The notes below the pieces were generated by a model. The model searched no databases, was not told the origin of the DNA, and worked only from the letters and a program-made list of their open reading frames with translations. Shown one piece after another: positions 46,860 to 58,028 of a DNA stretch of 64,000 nucleotides. Numbering within the stretch: position 1 is the stretch's first letter; each line of letters opens with the position of its first letter. The stretch spans positions 36,873,834 through 36,937,833 of the forward strand of contig CM033745.1 in assembly GCA_019671005.1 (NCBI GenBank). The letters run 5' to 3'. Origin of the DNA: Hibiscus mutabilis. Lineage: Eukaryota > Streptophyta > Magnoliopsida > Malvales > Malvaceae. Both the position numbers and the translations under genes were made by a program.

Positions 46860-47420
46860 GTTTTTATTTTCCGGAATGTAAGATTACATGTTTGGTTGAG
46901 GGAATATAAGATTACTTAGTCCCAATACAAACTCTGTATTGTCCTTGTGATGTATTTTATATTTAACAAGTTAGACTTTAAACCTAAACCCTAAATTATG
47001 TGCTTGAGGCTCTATATGGGCGATTCTAACATAAGGTATGGTAAGGTACCCCATTAATTATACTTATCATATTAGGAATATATTCCTCAGATTTCAAAGC
47101 ACAATTGAAATAATAAACTGGATAATAAATTTGCATGAAGTCAAGAATAAAATGTTAAGTGCCTTCGCAGCCATATGATGAGTTGCGAACATTGGCACAC
47201 AGTTTTGAACTTTCCATTTCATACCTAAAATGTAACATGTATTCCTAATGATTTAAATTTAAGTTTTCCTTCACTTAGAGACTCAGCTTGTAGAAGTTGC
47301 ACATTGATTTTTTCATGTTCCGTTTTATTTGATCCAATTATGTATTATAAGTTAGGGCAGTTTAAACCTACATTTATGCCTAATGTTTATGTTCCACTGT
47401 ATGTTCAGGCAAAAAATGGA
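46860..47420. other. Intergenic, no recognisable gene
   Basis: AT-rich. AGTTGCGAACATTGGCACAC near 47181 repeats the phrase at 44039, again within duplicated modules. Confidence 0.35.
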
Positions 47421-47429
47421 TTCTTATAA

Positions 47430-47690
47430 ATATTTATACGCTTTGAAGTAAGTTAGAAACATTATAGGGTTTGGACTAAATTACAAAATTTAAAAATAAA
47501 TATGGGTCAATTACATTAAAATATAATTTTATGGACAAAATTGAACTGAAATGACAACATCTAAATTTTATTATAGTTAATTGTAGAAATTAAAAATAAA
47601 TGTGGTTTAATATTAGGGGTTTAATCAACCGTAAAGCATTAATGGTGAAACGGTGTTTGGAACACATCTATGGGCAATTTTATATTAAAA
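47430..47690. repeat. Duplicated 260-bp module, copy 1
   Basis: Matches 48690-48960 nearly along its length: AACATTATAGGGTTTGGACT, AATATGGGTCAATTACATTA, AATGACAACATCTAAATTTT, then the CCATTAAGCATTAATGG-type palindrome (AACCGTAAAGCATTAATGG). Confidence 0.85.
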
Positions 47691-48680
47691 CCCATTTTAA
47701 ATATTTATTTTCAAAAATGACCCCTAAATCTGCCATGTTAGAACACCTGGCGTCAGGAATCTCTGACCTCGCATCAAGAATCTTTGGCCTCGCGAGGTCC
47801 AGTGACATGTCAAATCTACAGCCTCTAGTGTTGTCACGTCACGAATCTCCAGTAACCTTGCGTTTTGTAGAACAAGATGTCCCTCAATAACATGCCAAAA
47901 ATCCATGTGTTTTGGAGGACACGAGGAAATCCCTTATAAATAAGGAAGAAGTGAAGGCAAGCAAACCCGCAACCGAATAAAAAAACTCAACTGTAGCTAT
48001 TAATGGCAACAAATGACGTATCCAAATTTTTTTTACGAAGACATTTCCAGGATATTTTGGTTTGTTGGTATACGTAGTTGCATTTATATGATTGGTGGAT
48101 GCTTTTGGTGGGTTAACAATATTGGTGAGATGTGTCTTCTGTGTTTTTGTTCAAGATGAACAACAAATCACAAAATCCGAAAAAGGAGTGGTCTTTTTCG
48201 AGTGCTCGTAGCCTTCTTGACCTTTTGTTTGGGGTTGCGAGTAACTAATATTTATGCCTTAATCGTGGAGGCGAGATGAAAACCACCGCATGTAACCAAA
48301 GCTGAAGCCCCTACTATCGTTGATGATGAGGATTAGTGGGCAGAGGAAATCTAAGAAGTGTATTTATCTGCCAACTTGGTTAAAGCATGTTTAGGGGTAG
48401 GGTACTAGGCTCTAATAGACCCTTGAGCTTGAAGAAGAGCATCGGTTGTCTTATCAGCTCTGGAAGTAAGCATAGCGTATATCATTCGTTTATGTACTTT
48501 TCTAAGCTTTTTTAGGGGTGAAAATGCTTGTCTACCGTTCGTTTATGTACTTTTATAAGTTTCTTTATAAGCATGTTTAAGGGTACAATTTACCGTTTAT
48601 GGAATCATTTATAAGCTCGTTCATGAACACTTAAGCGAACACGTTCACGAACACTTAAACGAAAACTATAGGTCAGGTCT
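47691..48680. other. Spacer between duplicated modules
   Basis: A GC-richer patch (47735-47880) has repeats of CATCAAGAATCT/CGTCAGGAATCT with CTCTGACCTCG. A short frame from 48160 (MNNKSQNPKKEWSFSSARSL...) has no recognised domain. 48495-48675 holds TTCGTTTATGTACTTTT and CGAACACGTTCACGAACACT repeats. Confidence 0.4.
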
Positions 48681-48689
48681 CGTAGTTTT

Positions 48690-49215
48690 ATAATTCTTAT
48701 AATTATTTATATGTTTTGAAGTATATTAGAAGCATTATAGGGTTTTTACTAAATTACAAAATTTAAAAATACATATGGGTCAATTGTACATTAAAATATA
48801 ATTTTATGGACTAAATTGAACAAAAATGACAACATCTTAATTTTATTATAGGTACTTGTAGAAATTAAAAATATATGTGGTTCAGTATTGGGGGTATTAA
48901 TCAGCCATTAAGCATCAATGGGGAAACGACGTTTGGAACACATGTATATCCTAAACCATACACAAAGCTAAACACTAAACCTTATACCATACAAATTAAT
49001 GGTATAAACCATAAACGCTAAACTACACCATAAACCCTAACCCATTAATAATATATCCTAAATCATAAAGCATAGACCTCAAAGCCATAGAAATTAAATG
49101 CCAAAAGTAATAACCCTAAACTACACCATAAACAACATAACAGAGGGACTTAAATCCTAAACCCAAAAACCTTAATTCCAAAAAAATTGTCTCATAAACC
49201 AAAAACCCTATATTA
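48690..49215. repeat. Duplicated module, copy 2, followed by telomere-like stretch
   Basis: Module as at 47430-47690 to about 48960, then ACCATACACAAAGCTAAACA, ACCATAAACCCTAACCC and similar words to 49215. Confidence 0.75.
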
Positions 49216-49316
49216 CAGGTAACTCTGTCTGATAGTTTATTTAAGGGTGTCATTTTTTGAATGGTATTTAAGGGGGTGTCATTTTATTTAAAGGTAAAAA
49301 TTTAATCGGAGGAAGT

Positions 49317-49528
49317 GGGGCGGAGCCAAGAATTTATTTAAAGGGTGTCATTTTTTAAATGGTATTTAAGGGGGGTCCTTTTATTTATAAAAGGTGACAT
49401 TATATTTATAAAATGGTGTCATTTATATATTTTTTAAATTTAGAATATACAATTTATATGGGAAAAAGAAATTTCCAAAAAAATTTGGGGTGTCAACAAA
49501 CACTCATTGTTATACATGGCTCCGCCCA
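49317..49528. mobile_element. Small TIR element (GGGCGGAGCCA ends)
   Basis: Left GGGGCGGAGCCAAG, right CATGGCTCCGCCC. About 212 bp, non-coding; the GTGTCATTTTTTAAATGG part is duplicated just outside at 49247-49300. This GGGCGGAGCC terminus is common in plant MITEs. TSD unclear. Confidence 0.6.
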
Positions 49529-49889
49529 GTACTAAAATGAACACAAATAGCACCACATTAAAATTGTTAGGGTGCAAATTAATTCTTAGGAGCAAAGTAA
49601 TATGATAAATGCTAATGTTTGTGAGAATCAACAAGTTAAACGACAGTTGAAGGAACAAAGCGTATAATAATAAGAGTACGGAAGGTATGTGTATACAGTG
49701 TCGAACTAGTTTAAGTGAAACCTAATATATAACATGTTTTACTATTGATTTCAGTTTAAGATTCCATTTATATGTACCGAAACCCATTAGAGTAGGTTCG
49801 AAACTAGTTTGGCGTTTTTGGTTCCCAATCTAAATTGTCTTTTCCGTTGTAATAGAAAGTTTGCCATAAATTAAACCCATCAGATGTAT

Positions 49890-50545
49890 TTCAAATTACG
49901 CGTGTTCCCTATATGAAAGTCTTTTCAAAGTCAATTTGGAATCACTGTGACCCATTCCGATACGTCAGGTGTATATAAGTCTTTTCAATGGTTGCATTAG
50001 GCAGAATGGCTTGCATATAAGTCTTACAAAGAAGTTTCGAAACCGATTAACAACGTTCAAAACCCAGACGACCAATTGCAACTTATAACTTGTTCGATTT
50101 AAGTATAATGAACATTGTTCCCAAATATTGTAACGAGTACCGAAACATGTTTAAATATAAGCACTGAAAATAAAGGATCATATCCCCGTTAATTTTTTTC
50201 TTATTTTAAATTAATATTAAAAGTCAGGTTCGATATTCTTGCTTCTATTATAAATAGGACTCCTTTGGATTCATAGTTAGGTGCTTCTCACTTGAACCTA
50301 AATGGTATTTAAAAATTGGGTCTCCACTCATCCTCAATGGTTAGGTGCTTCTTACTTGAACCTTCGAAGGCTATGATTAGCCATTTGTAGCAAACTATAG
50401 ATGAACAACAACTAACATAGTATTTGGAAAACCTTGTTTCCTTGGTCTAAGATTTTTCAAATATTATTGTTTGTTGTTGTTTGGAACTACATCTGCAGTC
50501 GGACCATGTAGAGCAGAGTGTCGAAGATGTGTTACGCGGCCTTAC
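49890..50545 (+). repeat. Repeat module H, copy c
   Basis: CGTGTTCCCTATATGAAAGT and CCATTCCGATACGTCAGG, TATAAATA at 50250-50257, GGTATTTAAAAATTGGG, hairpin at 50387-50492. Confidence 0.72.
50387..50492 (+). ncRNA. Long imperfect hairpin c, candidate small-RNA precursor
   Basis: 5' arm GAACAACAACTAACATAGTA then TTTGGAAAA pairs with 3' arm TTTTTCAAATATTATTGTTT then GTTGTTGTT. Nearly all of a 29-bp stem is paired, with one G-U, one bulge per arm and one mismatch. Loop about 22 nt (CCTTGTTTCCTTGGTCTAAG). Confidence 0.42.
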
Positions 50546-50859
50546 ATTAGGTAAATCAAACATTGATGTGGCATTTACCTGCTTGTATATTTTCAGTGGT
50601 TGGTTCCCATATTGAACGTCTACAAATATAGACTAAAACTTGTATCATAAACCTAAATTATTATATTTTTCAGTAACGATATCTGTTAAATTATTGATGC
50701 ACTCGTATCTAAACACATATTTAGTGGTTCGAACTATGTAAACTTTGATGTTCCCACCAAAAAACGACTTCTCAGTTCTAATATCAAAAGATTACGAAAT
50801 ACAATATTTTAATATTATTTGGTATGTTCAATAAAAAACTATATATTGTCGGTTCAGTG

Positions 50860-51745
50860 AAATAATTTCAAAAGACGTATGTTCCCATTAAATACACGTC
50901 TTTTCAATTGTCTTGTCAATTGTTGCATTGGGCAGAACAACTTTAATATAAGTTTAATAATTCAATTCAGCAATTGATTAACAAATTTCGAAACCCAGAC
51001 TTCTAACTGAAATTTTAATCTGCATTGTAAACAATTTTGGTTTATTTATAACGAAATGTGTACCGAAATAGGTTTATATATAAGGACTGCAAACAAAGGA
51101 CCATATCCCCGTCAAAATCTGTTTCTATTATAAATATATCCTAAATGCATGGTTCATTTTTCTTGTTTCTATTATAAATAAGACTCCTTTTGGGTCTATA
51201 TTGTTAAACCCTCCTAAGTTATTCTTTCCTTTGTTGTGTTTGTCTTTAAAGCATTTATATGTAAGGTTTATGTTTTTACTAGAGGTGATGGAAACTGTCC
51301 AAAGACTTCATTTTGTTCATCCTAGAGGAGTGGTCATTGTTTTTAGGTTTTTCTTGTCGACAAACAATGGTATTTGAAAGGCTTTTATTAGCCATTTTGT
51401 GGGGATGAACAACAACAAACGTAGTATTTGGCAGAACCTTGTTTCCTTGGTAGGAAGATATAAACACATTCTATGTTTGTTTTTGTTTGGAACTACATCA
51501 AGAGACCAAGGTTGAAGATTCCATATGGTGTTTGGAACTACATCGGGAACCGACATCAAGGTGTGCTGCTTGTTTATTAAGCTTGTTCGTGTCGATAAAC
51601 AATGGTATTTGAAAGGCTATGTGTAGCCATTTCGAAAGGGTGTTCCTTTCTCATTTGTGGCCGTGTTCGATTGCGGCCACCGTGACAACGCACAAGCAGC
51701 ATCAAATGATAGCCTCTGAAATTTTTTGTTCTATGTGCAGCTTGG
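50860..51745 (+). repeat. Repeat module H, copy d
   Basis: AAAAGACGTATGTTCCCATT and TGTTGCATTGGGCAGAACAA, TATAAATA at about 51127 and at 51173-51180, hairpin at 51399-51498, then GTTTGGAACTACATCGGGAA repeated once more at 51530. Confidence 0.72.
51399..51498 (+). ncRNA. Hairpin d, decayed member of the family
   Basis: 5' arm GAACAACAACAAACGTAGTA faces 3' arm TTCTATGTTTGTTTTTGTTT. The upper stem (TTTGGCAGAACC) no longer pairs well, so this copy is the most decayed. Confidence 0.35.
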
Positions 51746-51749
51746 TACT

Positions 51750-52368
51750 ATGGGGGAAATAATATTTTGTCTCACTTTAAAGGGCTGAATATTTTGTCGT
51801 CTGAAATGTTTTGATTTCTTAAGATGAAATCCTTAAGAATCTCCTAACAGTATTGGTGTTTGAAATGTTATTATTCCATTAGTTGAAATCTGCAAGAATG
51901 TTTTGCCCCCTTAAAATGCAGAAATTTTGAATGCCATTTTCTTATTTTGTTATGAATCGAGTATTCATAGTAACAAATTGTGGGTTGATTCTGGAGAAAA
52001 ATATACCACACCATGGCTAAATTGAAAAAAATCACCATCATTACTTTATTGTACAAAATTAGAATGATGAAAAATAAATGTGATTCAATTTCATCCATAA
52101 GCAGAAATCTTGTAAAACCTAAATATCATCCCTAAACTTGGTCAGCTTTATAGTTCTCGCTCTTGCTTTGTCTTTAAAACTATTTAGGTGTCAAAAACAA
52201 TCTATGATGCAATGTGTTTTATTACAAAAATTTATATTCTACTTAAATTTTTAACCTATAATTATTTTTATTAATTATTTTTATATTATGAAAGGTAAAA
52301 TTTAATATTTAATTTATCAAATTAATTAATTAAGAAAAAATATGGGTAGGCGAAAAATGATATGATGT
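51750..52368. other. AT-rich spacer, no recognisable gene
   Basis: Non-coding; no repeat ends found. Confidence 0.35.
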
Positions 52369-52797
52369 GGCTTTTTCTTTAAATAAAAAAAAGAAAAAAA
52401 GAAAATGATTTGGTGTTGCTACAGTACCGCACCAAATATGGTGGGTGGCATGGGGATTTGAAATATGGTGTTGGCTTGGATAATGAATAGTGATAAAAAA
52501 TACACCATTTGAGTGAAATGATGTCAAAGTTGATATTTAAATACGTGTAAACCATTCCCATTTATATATTTCTTTTCACTTCATACGTTAAATGTTGTCA
52601 AAATAGACATTCCCTATTTGTAATTAATACTCTTTCATTACACCAACTCAAATGGTGTATTTTGGTCACTATTCATTCTCCACCCCAACACCATATTCCA
52701 AATCCCCATGCCACCATTTTGGTGTTGTCTACAGTGTCACAACATATTTGGTGCGGAACTGTAGCAACACCAAATTATTTTTAATTGAAAAAAAGCC
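52369..52797. mobile_element. Foldback MITE (TTTGGTGTTGCTACAGT arms)
   Basis: 429 bp. The left arm (GGCTTTTTCTTTAAATAAAA, ATTTGGTGTTGCTACAGTAC, CGCACCAAATATGGTG) is mirrored by the right (ACTGTAGCAACACCAAATTA, ATTGAAAAAAAGCC). Inner block AACACCATATTCCAAATCCC mirrors GGGGATTTGAAATATGGTGT. Arms about 150 bp, spacer about 110 bp. TSD not resolved. 52798-53585 is AT-rich with no gene; a TTTGCACCATTTTA word at about 52872 mirrors TGGTGCAAATG at 52802. Confidence 0.75.
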
Positions 52798-53585
52798 AAA
52801 CTGGTGCAAATGTATTATAATGCAAAGATAGGAGTTGGTCTATTTACACAAAATAATATTAAATATCTTAGTTTGCACCATTTTAGTTCATAGGTCGGAG
52901 TTGGTCTCTTTACACTAATTTTACTTTTTCACTTTTTACAATTTTTTATATTATTTTTGACACCGAAATAGTGTTATAGTGTTGGTGAAGGTTGGAGATG
53001 TAAACAATATATTCTTCCTTAATTGAGCCTACTAAATTTACCAAAAATAAAGTTTATTTCATATTCATATTTCCAAATTTAATAACCTGTTGTCATTTAG
53101 CAAAGTATGTAAAGCAGAAACTATCTTTTCATGTTTCAAAAAAAAAGAAAAAAAGAAACTACCTTTTGATAAAACCGACGAGTACCAGACATCCGCATAT
53201 ACGGTATCGAACTTCTGTTTGCAAAAAAAGAAATATAATATTGTCTCCTAACGTTTTAAGTTTAAGTTCCCATTTAAAAGATTCGAAACTAATATGCATA
53301 GGTTCGAACTTATTTACAGATTCAGTTCTTTGCCCTAAACTGCCTTCTGAGGTACACTTATAAATGTGTCATAAATGTCATTTAAATAGGATGAGAATGT
53401 TTCTTTACGGTAGTTTTAAGACAAAATATGAACGGAAATCGTCACATTCAAGGCTGATCAGTCTTGGTTGTAGTTTCGGAACTCGACGACAAGTTTAAAA
53501 TATAATAGTAAACATTTAATTAACATAAGTGGCCAATACATAAACATAAAAAACTAATATTACAAGCAGGTTTGGCCAATGCATT

Positions 53586-54213
53586 TCAACCCATAATCTT
53601 CCTTGCATAGTTTGCAAATCGCTGGGGATTGTTTCTGTAAATAATAGTAACACCCTCACAATCTGGGTGAGGGTCATCTGGGTTTGGAACAAGCAACAAA
53701 CCCAGTATACGCAGAATCCCTACAATTGTGATAGCAAGGGTCTAGCTTTCATGAAGGAAATCCAGCCTAATTGTGCCAGCTTCAGTGAAGTTGGGATGGA
53801 ATAAGTCCCCGTCAAATTTTAAAGCAACCTACATAAACAGATAACAATACTCTTTGAAATACTTCAGCATAAAACGAACAACATATGACAACAATCTTGG
53901 GATGCTAATTATATAACCTTGGAGGATTCATAGGGTAATCAAGTGGAAAGAAAATGCTAACTTCAAAATTATGCCCTTCATAAGGGCTGCCTTCTGGTGC
54001 AACCATTTGGAGTCGATAATGATATGGACAATCGTTGATATCTGCCATTACTAAAGTAGAATCATGGTAATTATAAAGTGCCTGAAAATGAAAATTTTGC
54101 GCATATTACACCGTAACAGAGGGATGTTTACCAGAAAGCAGATAAGGGGCTACAAATATATTCTCCAAGGCATCATGACAGAACTCCTTTCGAATAGGTG
54201 CAAGTGAACCCAT
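53586..54213 (-). pseudogene. Ubiquitin-conjugating enzyme (E2)-like pseudogene
   Basis: E2 enzymes carry ubiquitin on an active-site cysteine. Exon 1 (54132-54213) gives MGSLAPIRKEFCHDALENIF, exon 2 (53918-54081) gives NDCPYHYRLQMVAPEGSPYE, GHNFEVSIFFPLDYPMNPP, exon 3 (53586-53828) gives VALKFDGDLFHPNFTEAGTI, RLDFLHES, stop, TLAITIVGILRILGLLLVPN, PDDPHPDCEG and ends ARKIMG. The UBC fold order is clear: G.P.SPYEG..F...I.FP.DYP..PP, HPN, the active-site strand and the PNPDDP turn. Total length about 163 residues is normal. The catalytic Cys (I-C-L-D in E2s) is Arg (I-R-L-D), the following conserved Trp codon is TAG (53742-53744), and canonical splicing of exons 2-3 shifts the frame. It cannot act as an E2 and is best called a pseudogene. 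Confidence 0.8.
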
Positions 54214-54828
54214 GTTGATCTCTCAAAGTAGATGAAGATATAAGACAAAAATGCCGATTTACAACACAAAGTGTGGGTATTTATAGGCCAGAACATGCCG
54301 AGCCATGCCTTATTATAGAAGCTGTCGCTTCATTTGGCAGTATCAACACATCGTCAACTTCGTTCGAAACTCTTAAACTTTCAACCTAAACTATTACCTT
54401 TTGTTTTCACATTTTTAGTTTTAGGTAATTAGTATCGAACATGTATTTATAAGTTCAGTATCCGACGTTAACAATTGTTTTACATATACAAAGACACATG
54501 GTCCCAATAAGTAAGCGTTTTTTCAGTGTCAGTTTTGAATCTCTATTACCCGTTTTGATACGTCACCAGCAGATAAGTCTTATCAGTTGTACCATTAGGC
54601 AGAACAATGTCTTCTCAGTTTAATTGCCTCACGATTTCAATTTAAGTTCAATTTCTGGTTCATGTCCGAAACTGTCTTCTCAATTGTAATAGCCCCAACT
54701 ACAAATATCCCAATTAAATACCCTAAAAATACCAAATCGTAAATTCTAACTTTCAACATAAAAGAAAACCTCAAGGTCCCTCTATCCGCTAAATACGTGA
54801 AGAAGAAGGAAGAAAAAAAAGTGGATAG

Positions 54829-55090
54829 ATGGATTATGTCTCTAAGGAGAACAAAATTTCGACTTGCAACGGTAGAAAGCCTGCCATGTTGAAGACATCC
54901 TAGTCAGATAACAATCTAGGAAGAAGATTTTTTGGGTGTTCTAACCATATGAAAAAGATTTCAAAAATCATGTAATTTTTCCAGTGGTATGAACCACCTA
55001 TGAGTCCGCGTGCATAGATACTTATTCTTGGGCTCTTAAGAAAAGTTTGGGCCAATAATAGGGGAAGAAGAAACGAAAAGATTGTTTGGG
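54829..55090 (+). pseudogene. GRF-type zinc finger pseudogene
   Basis: From ATG at 54829: STCNGRKPAMLKTS, stop, SDNNLGRRFFGCSNHMKKIS, stop, FFQWYEPPMSPRA, stop, ILILGLLRKVWA. GRF zinc fingers (CxCG...K.S.....GR.F..C......C.FF.W.D) bind single-stranded nucleic acid in nucleases and helicases, and short GRF proteins are frequent in plant transposons. The first stop replaces the usual Trp (KTSW), and one of the zinc cysteines falls at the second stop. It lies 616 bp from the E2-like ATG and is transcribed away from it. Confidence 0.72.
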
Positions 55091-55094
55091 TTCT

Positions 55095-55955
55095 GACTTT
55101 ATTTTGTTTTTTTTATTTTAGTGAATTAGTTTTGTCATGGATAGTTGCAGTTTAGGAATTGTTTTAGAAGGCACTTGAGGGTAGGTCCGTTACGAGTACT
55201 GCACAAACTTGTCTTGCCTTTAATCATTTACCTCGCAGTAAGTGACATTTCCTTATAATACCACACATATCGAACATTTAAAAATATAGTAGTAAACTTA
55301 TCACGTCAAACCTCAAATGTAACATGATTTCCTAATGATTCCAGTTTAACTTTCAGTTTACAACTTTGCATACCCGCATCCATAGTTTCGAACATTAAAA
55401 GTAATAATATGTTAAATGTAGGGTATAGAGTTTCAAACTAGTGTACAAAACGTTGACCTCTACGGGGATGTACAACAGTATTTTTCCGAAAAAAGGTGGA
55501 CGCTGCGAAATCTGCATGAACCAAGATCGACCACTCACATTTTGAACATCTGCATAAACCAGCTTGCATGCATAAGATCACCTTAATTAAGTATGAATTA
55601 TCTTAGTTAGTTGACACTAACATTTTTAAAATTTAAACTTATCGTCCGTCAAGATGGGACCGATGATAATTTATCCCAAAAAGTTGTCCAAGGGTTACAA
55701 ATTGATGCGGAATATGATGTCAATCCAAGTGGAAATGGGGAACAAGTTGCATAACTCATATTATAAATTTTCCAAAAACCCAATTTTGTTAGTCCATAAT
55801 TAAAATCAATAACTATGATTGCATATCAAATTAATATGATATAATTGTGCAACAATAATGGTTTAGAAATGCACCTGACGCATTCCTCTATGGTTTCGTG
55901 TGAATACTAACGTCAAGTAATACTTTTCAAATGTTTTGCATTGTTTCCCAAGTTA
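55095..55955. other. Spacer, no recognised gene
   Basis: A 38-codon plus-strand frame at about 55626-55755 (LKFKLIVRQDGTDDNLSQKV...) is free of stops but matches no family I know. CGAAC words of the 36-61 kb domain occur near 55270 and 55390. Confidence 0.35.
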
Positions 55956-55959
55956 TTTC

Positions 55960-56393
55960 CCTGTATTAATTTCTTATGTTCTTCCACATCACAGTGCATC
56001 ACAAACATGTTCGTGTTTGCTTCATGTACACATAGCTGGTATAGCAGCTACATCATGTCATATTCTCTAAGTCCCTATACTTGGAAATAAGTAAATATGT
56101 TTGTACAAAATTCTTTTTCATCTTAAGGATTCAACGTTTGATTATAAATGAAACATGATTGATAATCATTCATTTCCTTGTATCGCTTTCTTATGTTCTT
56201 CAACATCACGGTGCAACACAAACATGTTCGTGTTTGCTTCATGTACACATAGCTGGTATAACAGCTGCATCCTGACACATTCTCTAAGTCCTTATACTTG
56301 GAAATAAGTAAATATGTTTTTACAAAACTCCTTTTTCATCTTAAGGATTCAATGTTTGATTATAAATGAAACAAGATTGATAATCATTCACTT
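55960..56393. repeat. 217-bp tandem duplication
   Basis: Two units with about 94% identity by eye: TTCTTATGTTCTTCCACATC at 55971 and TTCTTATGTTCTTCAACATC at 56188, each ending ATTGATAATCATTCA.TT. Lies 3' of the ULP1-like pseudogene on its strand. Confidence 0.92.
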
Positions 56394-57256
56394 ACGATAT
56401 ACGACAGATCACTGATTTCGGTACCTGCCTGTAGGCTTTTAATCCATGCAATGACGAGCATACTACTGTCCACTCTATCAAGTTCGATGCAATTCTAGTG
56501 ATTTAATTACTAATTTCATGATAACAATAAAAGAAATATGGAAAGTTGAATACCCTCATTCTTCTTTTACTTTAGGATGTTCAAATTTTAGCTTCTCAAA
56601 TGCCATCATCGGTTTGTCAAACACCTTAACGAAGTCCTCATGCTTAGCAAATTCTGCAAAAGTGCGTACCTAAGCAATAATGAAAACATAGTACAAAATT
56701 CATTCATAGACATTAATAACATACAATGCTAACATGGTGACACGGAAAATGGATGTGTTCTCACCATTTTCCTAACTGCTTCTTCCCTACACCTCCTCTC
56801 ATTAGTATCTAGTAGGCTATGTAGCATCTAAACTTCCCCACGTGCCATATGGAAGACACACAAGTACCAACCCATAAATCATTCATGGGGATAAATACCT
56901 GCAAAATATTGTCTCCTCAACTAATTAAAATTTACCTTATCCTTAAAAAAATTAACAACTAAATCCTTTAACTCATTTCTACTTACTATATCAGAGCCAT
57001 CAAAATTCCCATAATACATAATTTCACCAGCATAAGACTCTGCAAACGATGACGTTGTGGCACTTTTCATCGTTCCTAAGTACGCAACAATTAATAACGT
57101 TTGTTATTTACAATCGAAAACAATTTATCTACAATAACCTATGGTATAAACACTATATAAGATGGTAACAAAAAAAACATACATCAAGATAACAAGGCTT
57201 AAAGGCCCGACATTTAATTTTTTCCATCACCTTCTTGCGAGCCTTGCACACGGACA

Positions 57257-57640
57257 CTATACCAATAATCTTGCAAATTTACAAAACAATAATGACCACT
57301 TAGAAAAATAGGCTCCAAATGTTTCATATAATTTCAAGCCATACGCGTTATTTATTACACTAACCATATTGTCGGGCTTTTCAGTGGGTAACGTATCAAT
57401 TTCTCTAACAGTGCAATGAATGTTGTCGAATTTAATGACCACATAGCTGCATACAAACATTGTATTATGTATTTTATTTTACATTTCACAATATGACAAC
57501 GTAAAGTTTTAGAGTTGAAGGCTTACTCTTGCGACAACGGGGTATTCCATAAATAATCACAGTAGGCCCATTCTTCGTCATGAAGACTATTAGGTAGTAC
57601 AACATATGAAAGTTCTATTGACTCATTGTCAACCTTTCAA
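57257..57640 (-). pseudogene. ULP1/C48-like segment of the locus
   Basis: Two exon-like blocks: VDNESIELSYVVLPNSLHDE with EWAYCDYLWNTPLSQE (57527-57640), then VVIKFDNIHCTVREIDTLPT with PDNMVSVINNAYGLKLYE (57290-57456). The second resembles the start of ULP1 domains (hydrophobic strand, R.....L.....+.D..IN.....L). The catalytic His-Asp-Cys part is not seen, so the enzyme would be inactive. Confidence 0.45.
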
Positions 57641-58028
57641 AACAAAGAAAAGTATGATGACAACAACAACAACAATCATAAATTATGTCACCAAAAATAA
57701 TAAATTCATAACCGTTAAGGTACAACATTTAATGGCCAAAACAGTATAATTTCCAATGTTCACTTTGATGGGCTTAAGACCCAATGTTCAATGTATATGG
57801 CAACTACCATTTGCTATTATTGAAGAACATGGTACACACAACCAACGCTTTCCATTGATGAGTGGTAATTACACAACATAATTATTCCAAATTAACTTCT
57901 CATACTTATGCAGTTGCATGGTTATCTTTTGAAAGTCTAGGGGATTTTCTACTAACTTGGTGGATAAGTGGTAGATCCTACAATGGAACGTTACACTTGT
58001 GAAGAAAAGAGAAAGATGAAAAGGATCT

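Noticed and set aside
51279..51559. Overlapping ORFs (62 and 80 codons) on the minus strand and a similar one at 43459-43653
   Set aside because: They share peptide words only because they cover copies of module H; frames and stops are not conserved among copies.
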